64,000 nucleotides of DNA from contig NZ_SORI01000005.1 in the NCBI RefSeq assembly GCF_004366815.1, positions 62,001-126,000 on the forward strand, read 5' to 3'. Both the position numbers and the translations under genes were made by a program. Each line of letters starts with the position of its first letter. The first letter of the stretch is position 1. Below, in pieces: positions 7,063 to 14,686 of this stretch. The notes under the pieces were generated by a model. It made no database searches, had not been told where the DNA came from, and saw nothing but the letters and a program-made list of their open reading frames with translations. This stretch comes from Aminivibrio pyruvatiphilus. Its GTDB lineage: Bacteria; Synergistota; Synergistia; Synergistales; Aminobacteriaceae.

Positions 7063-9051
7063 ATGAGTGATATCACGCTCGTCATCGACGGAGTCGAATG
7101 CAGGGCGGCAAAAGGAGACACCATTCTCCAGGTCGCCCGGAGAAACGACATCTACATTCCGACCCTCTGCTGGATGGAGGGGCTGACGCCCATCGGTTCG
7201 TGCCGCATGTGCGTCGTGGAGGTGGAGGGGAACCCCAAGCTCCTCACCGCCTGCACCACCCCGGCGGAGAACGGAATGAAGATACATACGAAGACGGAAA
7301 AGCTGAAACAGTACCGCCTGCAGATCCTGGAGCTTCTCTTCGCGGGAAGGAACCACTTCTGCATGTTCTGCTCCCAGACGGGAGACTGCGAACTCCAGCG
7401 GCTCGCCATCGAGCACGGCATGGACAAGGTTCGCTACCCCTTCCTGTACGAGCCGTTCCATAACGACGCCACGGACCCGAACATCCAGCTGGACCACAAC
7501 CGGTGCATCCTCTGCCTGAGGTGCATCCGGGTCTGCGCAGAGAAAGTCGGGGCCCATACCCTCGACCTCGAAAAGAGGGGATGGGGAACCAACATCACCG
7601 CTGATCTCGGGAAGATGCTCGGCGAGAGCGACACGTGCGTGTCCTGCGGCGCCTGCGCCCAGGTCTGCCCCACGGGAACCATAACCCTCCGGGACTTCGT
7701 CTACCGGGGACGGCGGAACGACTGTGACGACCAGGTGGAGAGCATCTGCCCGCTCTGTTCTCTCGGCTGCAGGATCAAGGCCTATGTCCGCACTGGAAGC
7801 GTTGCGCGGGTTGAAGGTCTCTCGGCGAACAGCCCCGACGGGGGCCAGCTCTGCCACAAGGGACGCTGGGGCCTGCCCAAATCCACAGAACGGGACCGCC
7901 TCACGGCTCCCATGATCCGAACCGGTTCTTCCTTCAGGGAAGCTTCCTGGGAGGAAGCGCTGAATCTCATCGCATCGAAGCTCAGTTCCGCATCGAAGGC
8001 CAACAGGGCAGGCGCTCTCCTCTCCGAGCTGTCCACCGACGAAGAACTCTCCGTGGTCTCCTCTTTCTTCAGGGACACCATGAATATGGAGAAGGTGGAC
8101 GGGTTCTACGGCAACATGCTCCGGGGATTCGTGAAGGGTTTCCAGCCCTTCGCCGACCAGGGAATACGGCCGTTCACCGGGGCGCACAACATCCTCGAGA
8201 GCGATGCCATTGTCGTCATCGGGGCGAACCCCCAGGAGGAGGCCCCCGTGGCAGCGAGCTATATCCGGGTCTCCACCATCATCGAGAGAGCGAAGCTTAT
8301 CAACCTGTCCGCAGGGAAGAACCCCTTCGACGGGATCACCGACGCGGATATCCGGGCCGCCCTCGGGGGTGAGATGGAAAAGGTGCTGGTCTCTCTGAAA
8401 GAGGCCGTTGAAGGAGGAGATGAACCGAAGGACCCCGGCATGAAGGAAGCCGTCCGGATTCTCCGGGAAGCGAAGAAGCCCGTGTTCGTCATCGGTTCAA
8501 GCCTCGCGGAACATCCCGCCCTCGTCACGGAAGCCCTGAACCTGGCAGTCGCCTCGAAGGCCTTCTTCAACGACGGTCTCGGCGTGGTGCCCATGCTCCG
8601 GGGAGGAAACTGCCTCGGTGCACTCAACACGGTCATCGGTGAGAGCGACTGGCTCGGCGACGGCGAGCTCGATTTCCTCTACGTGCTCTCCACCGGCATG
8701 GTGGATGAGGACAAACGGTCCCTGGAGGCCATGACCAGGGCACGGTTTGTGGTGGTGCACACCCCCTTCATGGTCCATCCACTGGTGAACATGGCCGATG
8801 TGCTCCTTCCCGCCCCGGCGTGGTTCGAACGAAGCGGGCACTACTGCACCCTGGAGGGAGAGCGGCGCAGAATGAACATGATCGTGCCTCCCAAGGGCAA
8901 CCTGAAGGGATTGTCCGTCATCATGAATGAGCTGGCCGGCAAGCTCGGTCTCGCACTCCAGCCCGCCTCGGCCGCTCCCTGCGAAAACGTCTACGAGGCG
9001 AAGTCCCCGTCCACCGCGGCCAGGACCGTCTCGCTGAAGGAGGTACGATGA
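7063..9051 (+). CDS. hydA: Hydrogenase Fe-S subunit HydA (NuoG-like, with Mop-like C-terminal domain)
   Basis: 662 residues. N-terminal [2Fe-2S] domain (Cys36/47/50/64), His-Cys3 [4Fe-4S] site (His98, Cys100/103/109), and two ferredoxin-type [4Fe-4S] motifs (Cys148-158 and Cys192-202). A NuoG-type extra cluster follows (Cys229/232/236/264) at the head of a molybdopterin-oxidoreductase-like domain reaching the C-terminus. Simple HoxU proteins stop after about 240 residues, so the 400-residue extension is notable. It wires HydB to the small subunit. There is no H-cluster domain, so despite the name it is not an [FeFe] hydrogenase. The stop overlaps the start of hydS as ATGA. Confidence 0.87.
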   Translation: MSDITLVIDGVECRAAKGDTILQVARRNDIYIPTLCWMEGLTPIGSCRMCVVEVEGNPKLLTACTTPAENGMKIHTKTEKLKQYRLQILELLFAGRNHFCMFCSQTGDCELQRLAIEHGMDKVRYPFLYEPFHNDATDPNIQLDHNRCILCLRCIRVCAEKVGAHTLDLEKRGWGTNITADLGKMLGESDTCVSCGACAQVCPTGTITLRDFVYRGRRNDCDDQVESICPLCSLGCRIKAYVRTGSVARVEGLSANSPDGGQLCHKGRWGLPKSTERDRLTAPMIRTGSSFREASWEEALNLIASKLSSASKANRAGALLSELSTDEELSVVSSFFRDTMNMEKVDGFYGNMLRGFVKGFQPFADQGIRPFTGAHNILESDAIVVIGANPQEEAPVAASYIRVSTIIERAKLINLSAGKNPFDGITDADIRAALGGEMEKVLVSLKEAVEGGDEPKDPGMKEAVRILREAKKPVFVIGSSLAEHPALVTEALNLAVASKAFFNDGLGVVPMLRGGNCLGALNTVIGESDWLGDGELDFLYVLSTGMVDEDKRSLEAMTRARFVVVHTPFMVHPLVNMADVLLPAPAWFERSGHYCTLEGERRRMNMIVPPKGNLKGLSVIMNELAGKLGLALQPASAAPCENVYEAKSPSTAARTVSLKEVR

Positions 9052-9593
9052 CCATGGCGAAGCCGAAAATCGCGTCCGTCTGGCTTGAGGCCTGTGCGGG
9101 CTGCCATATGTCCTTTCTCGACATCGACGAACGGATAGTGGATCTCCTCGGCAAGGTGGAGCTCACCGCCACGCCCATCACCGACATCAAGACCTTCCCC
9201 GAGGTCGAGGTGGGGGTCATCGAGGGCGCCCTCGGCAACGAGGAGGAGCTTCATCTCGCGAAGGAGCTGAGGGAGCGGTGCAAGATCCTCATTGCCTGGG
9301 GAGACTGTGCCGTCTTCGGCGGAATCAACTGCATGCGGAATTTTATGCCTGCCGAGCAGGTGCTGAAGGAAGGATACGTGGACACCGTCAGCACGGTGAA
9401 CCCCGACGGCGTACTTCCCCGCCAGGATCTCCCGGCGCTTCTGCCCCAGGCGATCCCCGTGGACCGGGCCGTCAAGGTGGATGTCTACGTTCCCGGATGC
9501 CCGCCCGACGCGGACACCATCTATTATGTCTTCAGCGAGATACTGGAGGGGCGGATTCCCACCGTTCCCACGGATATCATGCGCTACGACTAG
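9048..9593 (+). CDS. hydS: [NiFe] hydrogenase small subunit HydS (HoxY-like)
   Basis: 181 residues, the size of a cytosolic group 3 small subunit that has only the proximal [4Fe-4S] cluster. Its ligands are visible: CAGC (Cys16, Cys19), WGDC (Cys87) and PGCPPD (Cys151). There is no Tat signal and no medial or distal cluster region, so it stays in the cytoplasm and passes electrons to HydA. Start chosen at the ATG inside an ATGA overlap with hydA, with AAGGAGG eight bases upstream. Confidence 0.92.
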   Translation: MTMAKPKIASVWLEACAGCHMSFLDIDERIVDLLGKVELTATPITDIKTFPEVEVGVIEGALGNEEELHLAKELRERCKILIAWGDCAVFGGINCMRNFMPAEQVLKEGYVDTVSTVNPDGVLPRQDLPALLPQAIPVDRAVKVDVYVPGCPPDADTIYYVFSEILEGRIPTVPTDIMRYD

Positions 9594-9608
9594 CGGAGGA
9601 AACGAGTC

Positions 9609-11042
9609 ATGGAGAACACGAAGAAAAACACCATTGTGGTGAATCCCATCACCCGCATCGAAGGCCACGGAAAGATCACCGTGGACCTGACGGACGGCGG
9701 CGCCGTCGACAGGGTCCGCTTCCACGTGACCCAGTACCGGGGGTTCGAGGTCTTCTCGAAGGGCAGGGATTTCCGGGAAATGCCGGTGATCACCCCCCGT
9801 ATCTGCGGAATCTGCCCCGTGAGCCATCATCTCGCCTCCGCCAAGGCCTGCGACGCCATTCTCGGCGTCACCCTCACGCCCACGGCGGCGAAGCTGCGGG
9901 AGGTCATGCACATGGGGCAGTTCATCCAGTCCCATGCCCTCTCCTTCTTCCACCTGTCGAGCCCGGACCTGCTCTTCGGGTTCGACGCCGACCCCGCCAT
10001 CCGGAACGTGGCCGGGCTGGCCCAGGAATACCCCGATCTGGCTGTGGCGGGCATCGGCATGAGGAAATACGGCCAGGAGATCATCAAGACCCTGGGCGGC
10101 AAGAAGGTCCATCCGTGGCACAGCATTCCCGGAGGGGTGAACCGCAGCCTCCGGGCGGAGGAGAAGGACGGCATGATCGCCGCCCTGCCGAAGCTCAAGG
10201 ATGACCTCCGGAAGGCCCTCGACCTGGTGAAGAACTACCTGGCGGAGAATGCGGAACTGGCCGCCCGGTTCGCCACCCTCGAGACGTCCTACCTGGGCCT
10301 CGTGAAGGACGGAAACCTGGAGCTCTACGACGGCCGCATCCGGCTCAAGAGTCCCAGGGGACGAATCACCGACGAGTTCGACGACAGCGAATACTGCGCC
10401 CACATAGGGGAGCACGTGGAGGAGTGGAGCTACCTGAAGTTCCCCTTCTACCGTCCCCTGGGCTTCCCCCACGGATCCTACCGCGTGGGGCCCCTGGGAC
10501 GAATCAACGCCTGCGACGACATTTCCACTCCCGAAGCATCGGCGGAGCTGGCTGCCTTCAGGAAGTCCACCGATGACGGCATGGTCCACTACACCCTCTA
10601 CTACCACTACGCCAGGCTCATCGAGATCCTCTATTCCATGGAGCGTCTCGAAGAGCTCCTGAACGACCCGGACGTCCTCGGCAGCGACCTCAGGATCACC
10701 GGAAACGTAACGAACCGCGAGGGTGTCGGAGTGGTGGAGGCCCCCAGGGGAACCCTTATCCACCATTACGAGGTGGACGGCAAGGGTGCCATCGAGCGGG
10801 CGAATCTCATTGTGGCCACCGGGCACAACAACTACGCCATGAACCGGGGCGTGGAACAGGTGGCCAGGGACTACATCACGGGCTCCGACGTGAAGGAAGG
10901 GGCACTGAACCGCATGGAGCACGTAATCCGCTGCTACGACCCGTGCCTCTCCTGCTCCACCCACGCCGTCGGAAAGATGCCCCTGAAGCTCGAGGTGCGG
11001 AACAGCCGCGGCGACGTGGTGAGGACGGTCACCAAGGAGTGA
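9609..11042 (+). CDS. hydL: [NiFe] hydrogenase catalytic large subunit HydL (HoxH-like)
   Basis: 477 residues. It binds the Ni-Fe(CN)2CO site and activates H2. The N-terminal L1 motif RICGICPVSH (Cys66, Cys69) and C-terminal L2 motif DPCLSCSTH (Cys446, Cys449) supply the four metal thiolates. Twenty-five residues follow His452 and are the expected removable C-terminal peptide. The protein is closest in style to cytosolic group 3 (bidirectional, NAD-linked) enzymes. L2 has Cys, not Sec. The stop overlaps the GTG start of the maturation protease gene, so synthesis and processing are coupled. Confidence 0.93.
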   Translation: MENTKKNTIVVNPITRIEGHGKITVDLTDGGAVDRVRFHVTQYRGFEVFSKGRDFREMPVITPRICGICPVSHHLASAKACDAILGVTLTPTAAKLREVMHMGQFIQSHALSFFHLSSPDLLFGFDADPAIRNVAGLAQEYPDLAVAGIGMRKYGQEIIKTLGGKKVHPWHSIPGGVNRSLRAEEKDGMIAALPKLKDDLRKALDLVKNYLAENAELAARFATLETSYLGLVKDGNLELYDGRIRLKSPRGRITDEFDDSEYCAHIGEHVEEWSYLKFPFYRPLGFPHGSYRVGPLGRINACDDISTPEASAELAAFRKSTDDGMVHYTLYYHYARLIEILYSMERLEELLNDPDVLGSDLRITGNVTNREGVGVVEAPRGTLIHHYEVDGKGAIERANLIVATGHNNYAMNRGVEQVARDYITGSDVKEGALNRMEHVIRCYDPCLSCSTHAVGKMPLKLEVRNSRGDVVRTVTKE

Positions 11043-11503
11043 AGGTCCTCGTCTGCGGCTACGGCAACCCCTTCCGGACCGATGACGGGGTGGGGCATCT
11101 TCTCGCCCCTGCCGTGGCTGAACTGATCGCTTTCCGTGGAGGAGAGGCGGAGGTCCGCCTGGAGCACCAGCTTCTGCCCGAAATGGCGGAGGAGTTCGGG
11201 AAGTACGATCTGCTGGCCTTCACCGACGCACGGGTGCCCGGTACCGGGAGCGGGAACGGATACGATATCCGGGAGATTTCTCCCGACCCCGCTCTCGAAG
11301 GACTCAACATCCACTCGGTGGGCCCGGAGTGGATTCTTGCCCTCGCCGCGAGGCTATGGGGGAAAGTGCCACCGTCGGTACTCGTCAGCGTGGAGGGGGA
11401 ATCCTTCGATTTCGGCGAAGGCCTGACTGCGGCATGCAATGAACGGATGAACTGCGCCCTCGCCGCTTTCGATGAATGGCTGAGAGACAGAAATTTACAG
11501 TAG
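11039..11503 (+). CDS. [NiFe] hydrogenase maturation endopeptidase (HyaD/HoxW family)
   Basis: 154 residues from a GTG that overlaps the hydL stop (GTGA). Family marks are the N-terminal VLVCGYGNPFRTDDGVG, with the nickel-sensing Asp in the DDGVG segment, LLAFTDARVPGTG, and a later His in NIHSVGPE. These nickel-dependent peptidases cut the C-terminal tail of the large subunit after the metal site is complete. Position as last gene of the operon fits. The frame is open to 10943, but that part lies within hydL. Confidence 0.87.
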   Translation: MKVLVCGYGNPFRTDDGVGHLLAPAVAELIAFRGGEAEVRLEHQLLPEMAEEFGKYDLLAFTDARVPGTGSGNGYDIREISPDPALEGLNIHSVGPEWILALAARLWGKVPPSVLVSVEGESFDFGEGLTAACNERMNCALAAFDEWLRDRNLQ

Positions 11504-11515
11504 CAGGCGGCGCAA

Positions 11516-11545
11516 AACCCCCGGCGGAAGCCGGGGGTTTTTTTT
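11516..11545 (+). terminator. Intrinsic terminator of the hydrogenase operon
   Basis: CCCCCGGC (11518-11525), loop GGAA, GCCGGGGG (11530-11537), flanked by AA/TT and followed by eight T. It begins 13 bases after the protease stop codon. Confidence 0.9.
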
Positions 11546-11590
11546 CTGTGAAGCCGGGGGGGGGGATACTCCGGCGGATGAATATCGGAA

Positions 11591-11596
11591 TATAAT
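11591..11596 (+). promoter_or_regulatory. Putative -10 element upstream of the structured leader
   Basis: TATAAT sits 46 bases before the structured region and about 258 bases before the exported-protein gene. No convincing -35 hexamer is seen 16-18 bases upstream, so the element is only a candidate. Confidence 0.35.
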
Positions 11597-11641
11597 GAAT
11601 CAAAAGACAGGCCCCCCTCCCCTGTATCCGCAGTTTTTCCA

Positions 11642-11793
11642 GGCAGAGGGAGTGTCGCTGGGCACAGCGCCCAGGCCGAGAAACCGACACGGATGTCGGT
11701 TTCAGGTGCAGTTGTCAAGGACGACAATCTGCACCGGCGGCCCAAGCGAGCACCGGTGACGCTCCCCGCTGCCAACGGAATTAGGCTTCAGCG
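11642..11793 (+). ncRNA. Structured leader RNA candidate (multi-branched, riboswitch-like)
   Basis: Within the 350-base gap before the 892-residue protein gene, the RNA can fold into a closed junction. The closing helix pairs GGCAG (11642-11646) with CTGCC (11769-11773) and GGGAGTGTC (11648-11656) with GACGCTCCC (11758-11766, one G-U). Inside are three hairpins: CTGGGC/GCCCAG near 11659-11675; AAACCGACA/TGTCGGTTT around a CGGA loop (about 11681-11702); and GGTGCAG-TTGTC/GACAA-CTGCACC (about 11705-11734). CCGCTG (11767-11772) can instead pair with CAGCGG (11788-11793), opening the closing helix. It matches no riboswitch class I can recall. A long untranslated leader or a mobile structured repeat are alternatives. 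Confidence 0.45.
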
Positions 11794-11853
11794 GAGGGGG
11801 GCGGGAGGAAAACAGGGGCGGTCCGGCAGACGGCGCGAAAGGCGGCGAAGGGC

Positions 11854-14532
11854 ATGGGAAGAGCGGCAAAAGGGGTTGCGGCGGTCCTGATTCTGGCGGG
11901 TATTCTGTGGGGGGAGCCTGTATGTCCGGCCTCGGCGGACGGCGGAGGAATGAGCCTTCGGGAGGAGATAGGGGCGCGGATCGGCCATATTAACGCCCTT
12001 CCCGCCGGAGAGCGTCTCAGCCCGAGGGGATCGGAAAAAAAGGAAGCGCTGCCTGGAGGGAAAATCCTGTCTCCCCAGGAAGAGTTTTTCGCCTCCCTGG
12101 GACTCGACAAGATTGCCCTCGGCGAGGAGGACCTCCGGGAGATCGAAGAATACCGGGAGGCCATGAAGAATGCGGGGCTCGGCCCGGAGCAGATCGAGGA
12201 GGCCGTGAAGGGGTTCGAGCTGGCGAAGAAGATGAGTGCTCTGGGGCCTGCGGCCATGATGAAAGCCGGCAGGGGTGCCGCGAAGAAGCAGGATTCGAAG
12301 AAGGAAACCCGGGAAACGGGCGCTGTGGGCGACGCACCGCTGCCGCCGGCGGCGGAAGGATACAACGCCGGGGACGAAGGGGAAAAAGCCCGGTGGGCCC
12401 TCGGTCTGGCGGATTCCATGGCCGTGGCCTCCTTCTACGACATCGCCGACGCGGGCATGGTGAGGGCGGCAGGGCTTGCCGTCTCCGCCTACCCCCACCC
12501 CCTGCTCCTGAACAACTTCGCCGGGATGATTCGGGAGGTTTCACCCGATGACGCCCTCTTCTTCTACTTTTCCGCCCTCTCCCTGGAACCCCGGAACCCT
12601 GTCATATTGACCAACATCGCCATGTCCTTCCTTGACCGGAACGACTTCGGTGCGGCCCGGAACTACGCAACCCAGGCCCTCTCCGAAAATCCAGAGTTTG
12701 GCCCCGCCTTCCAGGTACTCACTTTCTGCCATCTTCGGGACGGCAGCAGCGTCCTTGCCGCCGAGACGCTCATGAAGTCGGCGAGGGACTGTTTCGACGA
12801 CCTGTCCGTGCGCCTCTTCGACGATTACCTGGAGGAAGTGGGCAACCTTGATGTGACCCAGGGGGAGAAATACCCCCTGCCGGAAGAGCATCTGGAGATC
12901 CTGTACCAGATCGCGAAGAAGTACGGCGACCCTGAGCGGGAGAACGGCGCCGACACGCCGGGAGCCCAGATCCGGATCAACCCCTTCCCTGTCTTCGGGA
13001 GCGCCGACCACTACCTGAATTCCATGGATTTTCTCTTGGGGGATGCGGAAAGGAGAGCGGCGAAACTCGCGAAGATCTCCGCTGAGCTGGGCCGGCTCGA
13101 AAAGGCCGTCTTCGGCAAGCGGGGAAGCCGGGGAGCCCTGCCGGTGATGAAGAACATGCGCCAGTACTACGCATACCTGGTTCTGGAATCGTACTACCAC
13201 TTCAAAATGAGGGAGCTCAACTGGAAGCTCCAGGAGGAGGACCCCACGGACGACCTTCTGAAAGACTATGTGGATGCCTACATGACCCAGTGCATTTCTT
13301 TCAGAAAACAGGAGCACGATTTTCACGAAGCCTTTCTGAAGCAGACCAAGGGAAGCCCGAAGGAGGAGGCGGAATGGTACCGGAAGGGAATCCGCTTCTA
13401 CTCGGCATGCCTCGACCACCAGAAGATGCTGCTGGACATCACCCGCCGGTATACCCTGGAGTACCTGAAAATCCCCAAGAGCAAGTATGACGAACGGAAA
13501 ACTATCGTAGAGGAGTTCTGGCTGAAGGCGGGCGGCCTGCTGAAATACATGACGGACGGGAATGTATATGACCTCGCGGACAAGAGGCGGGAAATGTTTG
13601 CCGTGGACTGGATGGACATCTGGCCCACAGCGGGGTACCCTGTCCCCAACGCGGGAGATTCCGTTTTCGTCAGGGCTGTGGACGAAGCTCCCCTGGGCAT
13701 GTCCTCGCCTTTCCTGTGCTCTATCTCCCCACCGGCCCTCCAGGGAGCCCTGGAGAGGATGCAGCGGTACCAGGAAGAACTGGCGAAACTGAGCAAAGGT
13801 CTCAACAGGCTGAACCCGCCCCCGAAGGTCCTGCCGAAATACGCCTTCGACGTCGACCCGGTGGAGATCGAACGAACGGCCCTCCCCATGTTCAAGGAAG
13901 CGGGGGATTTGCCCCTTATCGGTTTCGAGGGGACACTCCCCTTCTCGGACAAGCACACGGCCTACACCGACGGGTCGAAGAGCACCTGGATCATCACGGG
14001 TGAAGGAGGCGCGAGGGGGTCGGTCTACGACGACAGTTCCGGGACCATGACCACCTTCAGTGCCGCGTCGAAGCCTGGCGGGTCGACGTCGGTCTTCGAC
14101 GTGGGGGCGAAGCTGACGGACGTGAAGGATCTGGGGGACCGGCTGGACAAGGCCACTGAGTTTGTCCGGGAAAAGGTGTTCAGGCAGAAGGGAGGAAAGG
14201 AGAGCGAAGGGTCCGGTCCCTTCGGGGGGCCCTTTCAGGCTGCGGACATGCTGAAGAAGGGGCAGGAGACCATCGGTTTCCTCCAGGCGGCGGGAAACGT
14301 CAAGGGTGCCGGTTCGAGGATGTATGGTGAATACGTCACCCGGGACAGGGATCATAGGGTGATCGACCACGGCCTGGTCTACATCCGCCAGGTGGGTGGG
14401 GCTCTGCCCATTGAAAACTCCCCGGAGCTGGGGAGGGAGGTTATGGTGATGAAGTCCCGTATCACGGGGGTCTCCACGAAGCAGGAGTTCACCCAGTACA
14501 AGTTCAAATTCGCCACGGTCAGGACACGGTAA
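11854..14532 (+). CDS. Large exported protein of unknown function with TPR-like region
   Basis: 892 residues. The N-terminal signal peptide (hydrophobic VAAVLILAGILWG, cleavage near PASA-D) sends it out of the cytoplasm. No enzyme motif was recognised. Residues about 170-300 are helical and TPR-like: SMAVASFYDIADAGMV, NFAGMIREVSPDDALFFYFSALSLEPRNP and NFGAARNYATQALSENPEFGPAF read as consecutive 34-residue-style helix pairs. The rest is rich in charged helices and Tyr/Trp. The C-terminal 120 residues contain Gly/Ser-rich beta-type sequence. It follows the structured leader and precedes the Synergist-CTERM gene. It may be a cell-envelope scaffold, but no function is claimed. Confidence 0.7.
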   Translation: MGRAAKGVAAVLILAGILWGEPVCPASADGGGMSLREEIGARIGHINALPAGERLSPRGSEKKEALPGGKILSPQEEFFASLGLDKIALGEEDLREIEEYREAMKNAGLGPEQIEEAVKGFELAKKMSALGPAAMMKAGRGAAKKQDSKKETRETGAVGDAPLPPAAEGYNAGDEGEKARWALGLADSMAVASFYDIADAGMVRAAGLAVSAYPHPLLLNNFAGMIREVSPDDALFFYFSALSLEPRNPVILTNIAMSFLDRNDFGAARNYATQALSENPEFGPAFQVLTFCHLRDGSSVLAAETLMKSARDCFDDLSVRLFDDYLEEVGNLDVTQGEKYPLPEEHLEILYQIAKKYGDPERENGADTPGAQIRINPFPVFGSADHYLNSMDFLLGDAERRAAKLAKISAELGRLEKAVFGKRGSRGALPVMKNMRQYYAYLVLESYYHFKMRELNWKLQEEDPTDDLLKDYVDAYMTQCISFRKQEHDFHEAFLKQTKGSPKEEAEWYRKGIRFYSACLDHQKMLLDITRRYTLEYLKIPKSKYDERKTIVEEFWLKAGGLLKYMTDGNVYDLADKRREMFAVDWMDIWPTAGYPVPNAGDSVFVRAVDEAPLGMSSPFLCSISPPALQGALERMQRYQEELAKLSKGLNRLNPPPKVLPKYAFDVDPVEIERTALPMFKEAGDLPLIGFEGTLPFSDKHTAYTDGSKSTWIITGEGGARGSVYDDSSGTMTTFSAASKPGGSTSVFDVGAKLTDVKDLGDRLDKATEFVREKVFRQKGGKESEGSGPFGGPFQAADMLKKGQETIGFLQAAGNVKGAGSRMYGEYVTRDRDHRVIDHGLVYIRQVGGALPIENSPELGREVMVMKSRITGVSTKQEFTQYKFKFATVRTR

Positions 14533-14575
14533 GCTGCGGGGAAGAAGAGTTTAAAGGGTGAGTTTTCTAGGGTGA

Positions 14576-14604
14576 TTTACATTGTTCTGATTTTTCCATA
14601 TACT
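14576..14604 (+). promoter_or_regulatory. Promoter of the beta-helix protein gene
   Basis: TTTACA (14576-14581), 17-base spacer and TATACT (14599-14604) give five of six consensus bases in each hexamer. It lies 83 bases before the chosen start, so the gene has its own promoter. Confidence 0.65.
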
Positions 14605-14686
14605 CAAAACTGAGCATTTGCGGGGGAGAGTCCATCTGCGCTCCCGGCACCCGGGGGCCTGCCTGAGGGAAAGAGAGGTGACCGGG

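Noticed and set aside
5230-8187. Long open frame (985 codons) on the minus strand
   Set aside because: It is the antisense shadow of hydB and hydA, whose Fe-S motifs, ribosome sites and operon spacing are clear; in this GC-rich DNA reverse frames stay open by codon bias.
8991-10964. 657-codon minus-strand open frame
   Set aside because: Antisense to hydS and hydL; no family motif.
11642-11793. Known riboswitch (c-di-GMP, TPP, SAM, cobalamin, FMN or c-di-AMP class)
   Set aside because: None of the conserved core strings of these classes is found; kept only as an unclassified structured RNA.
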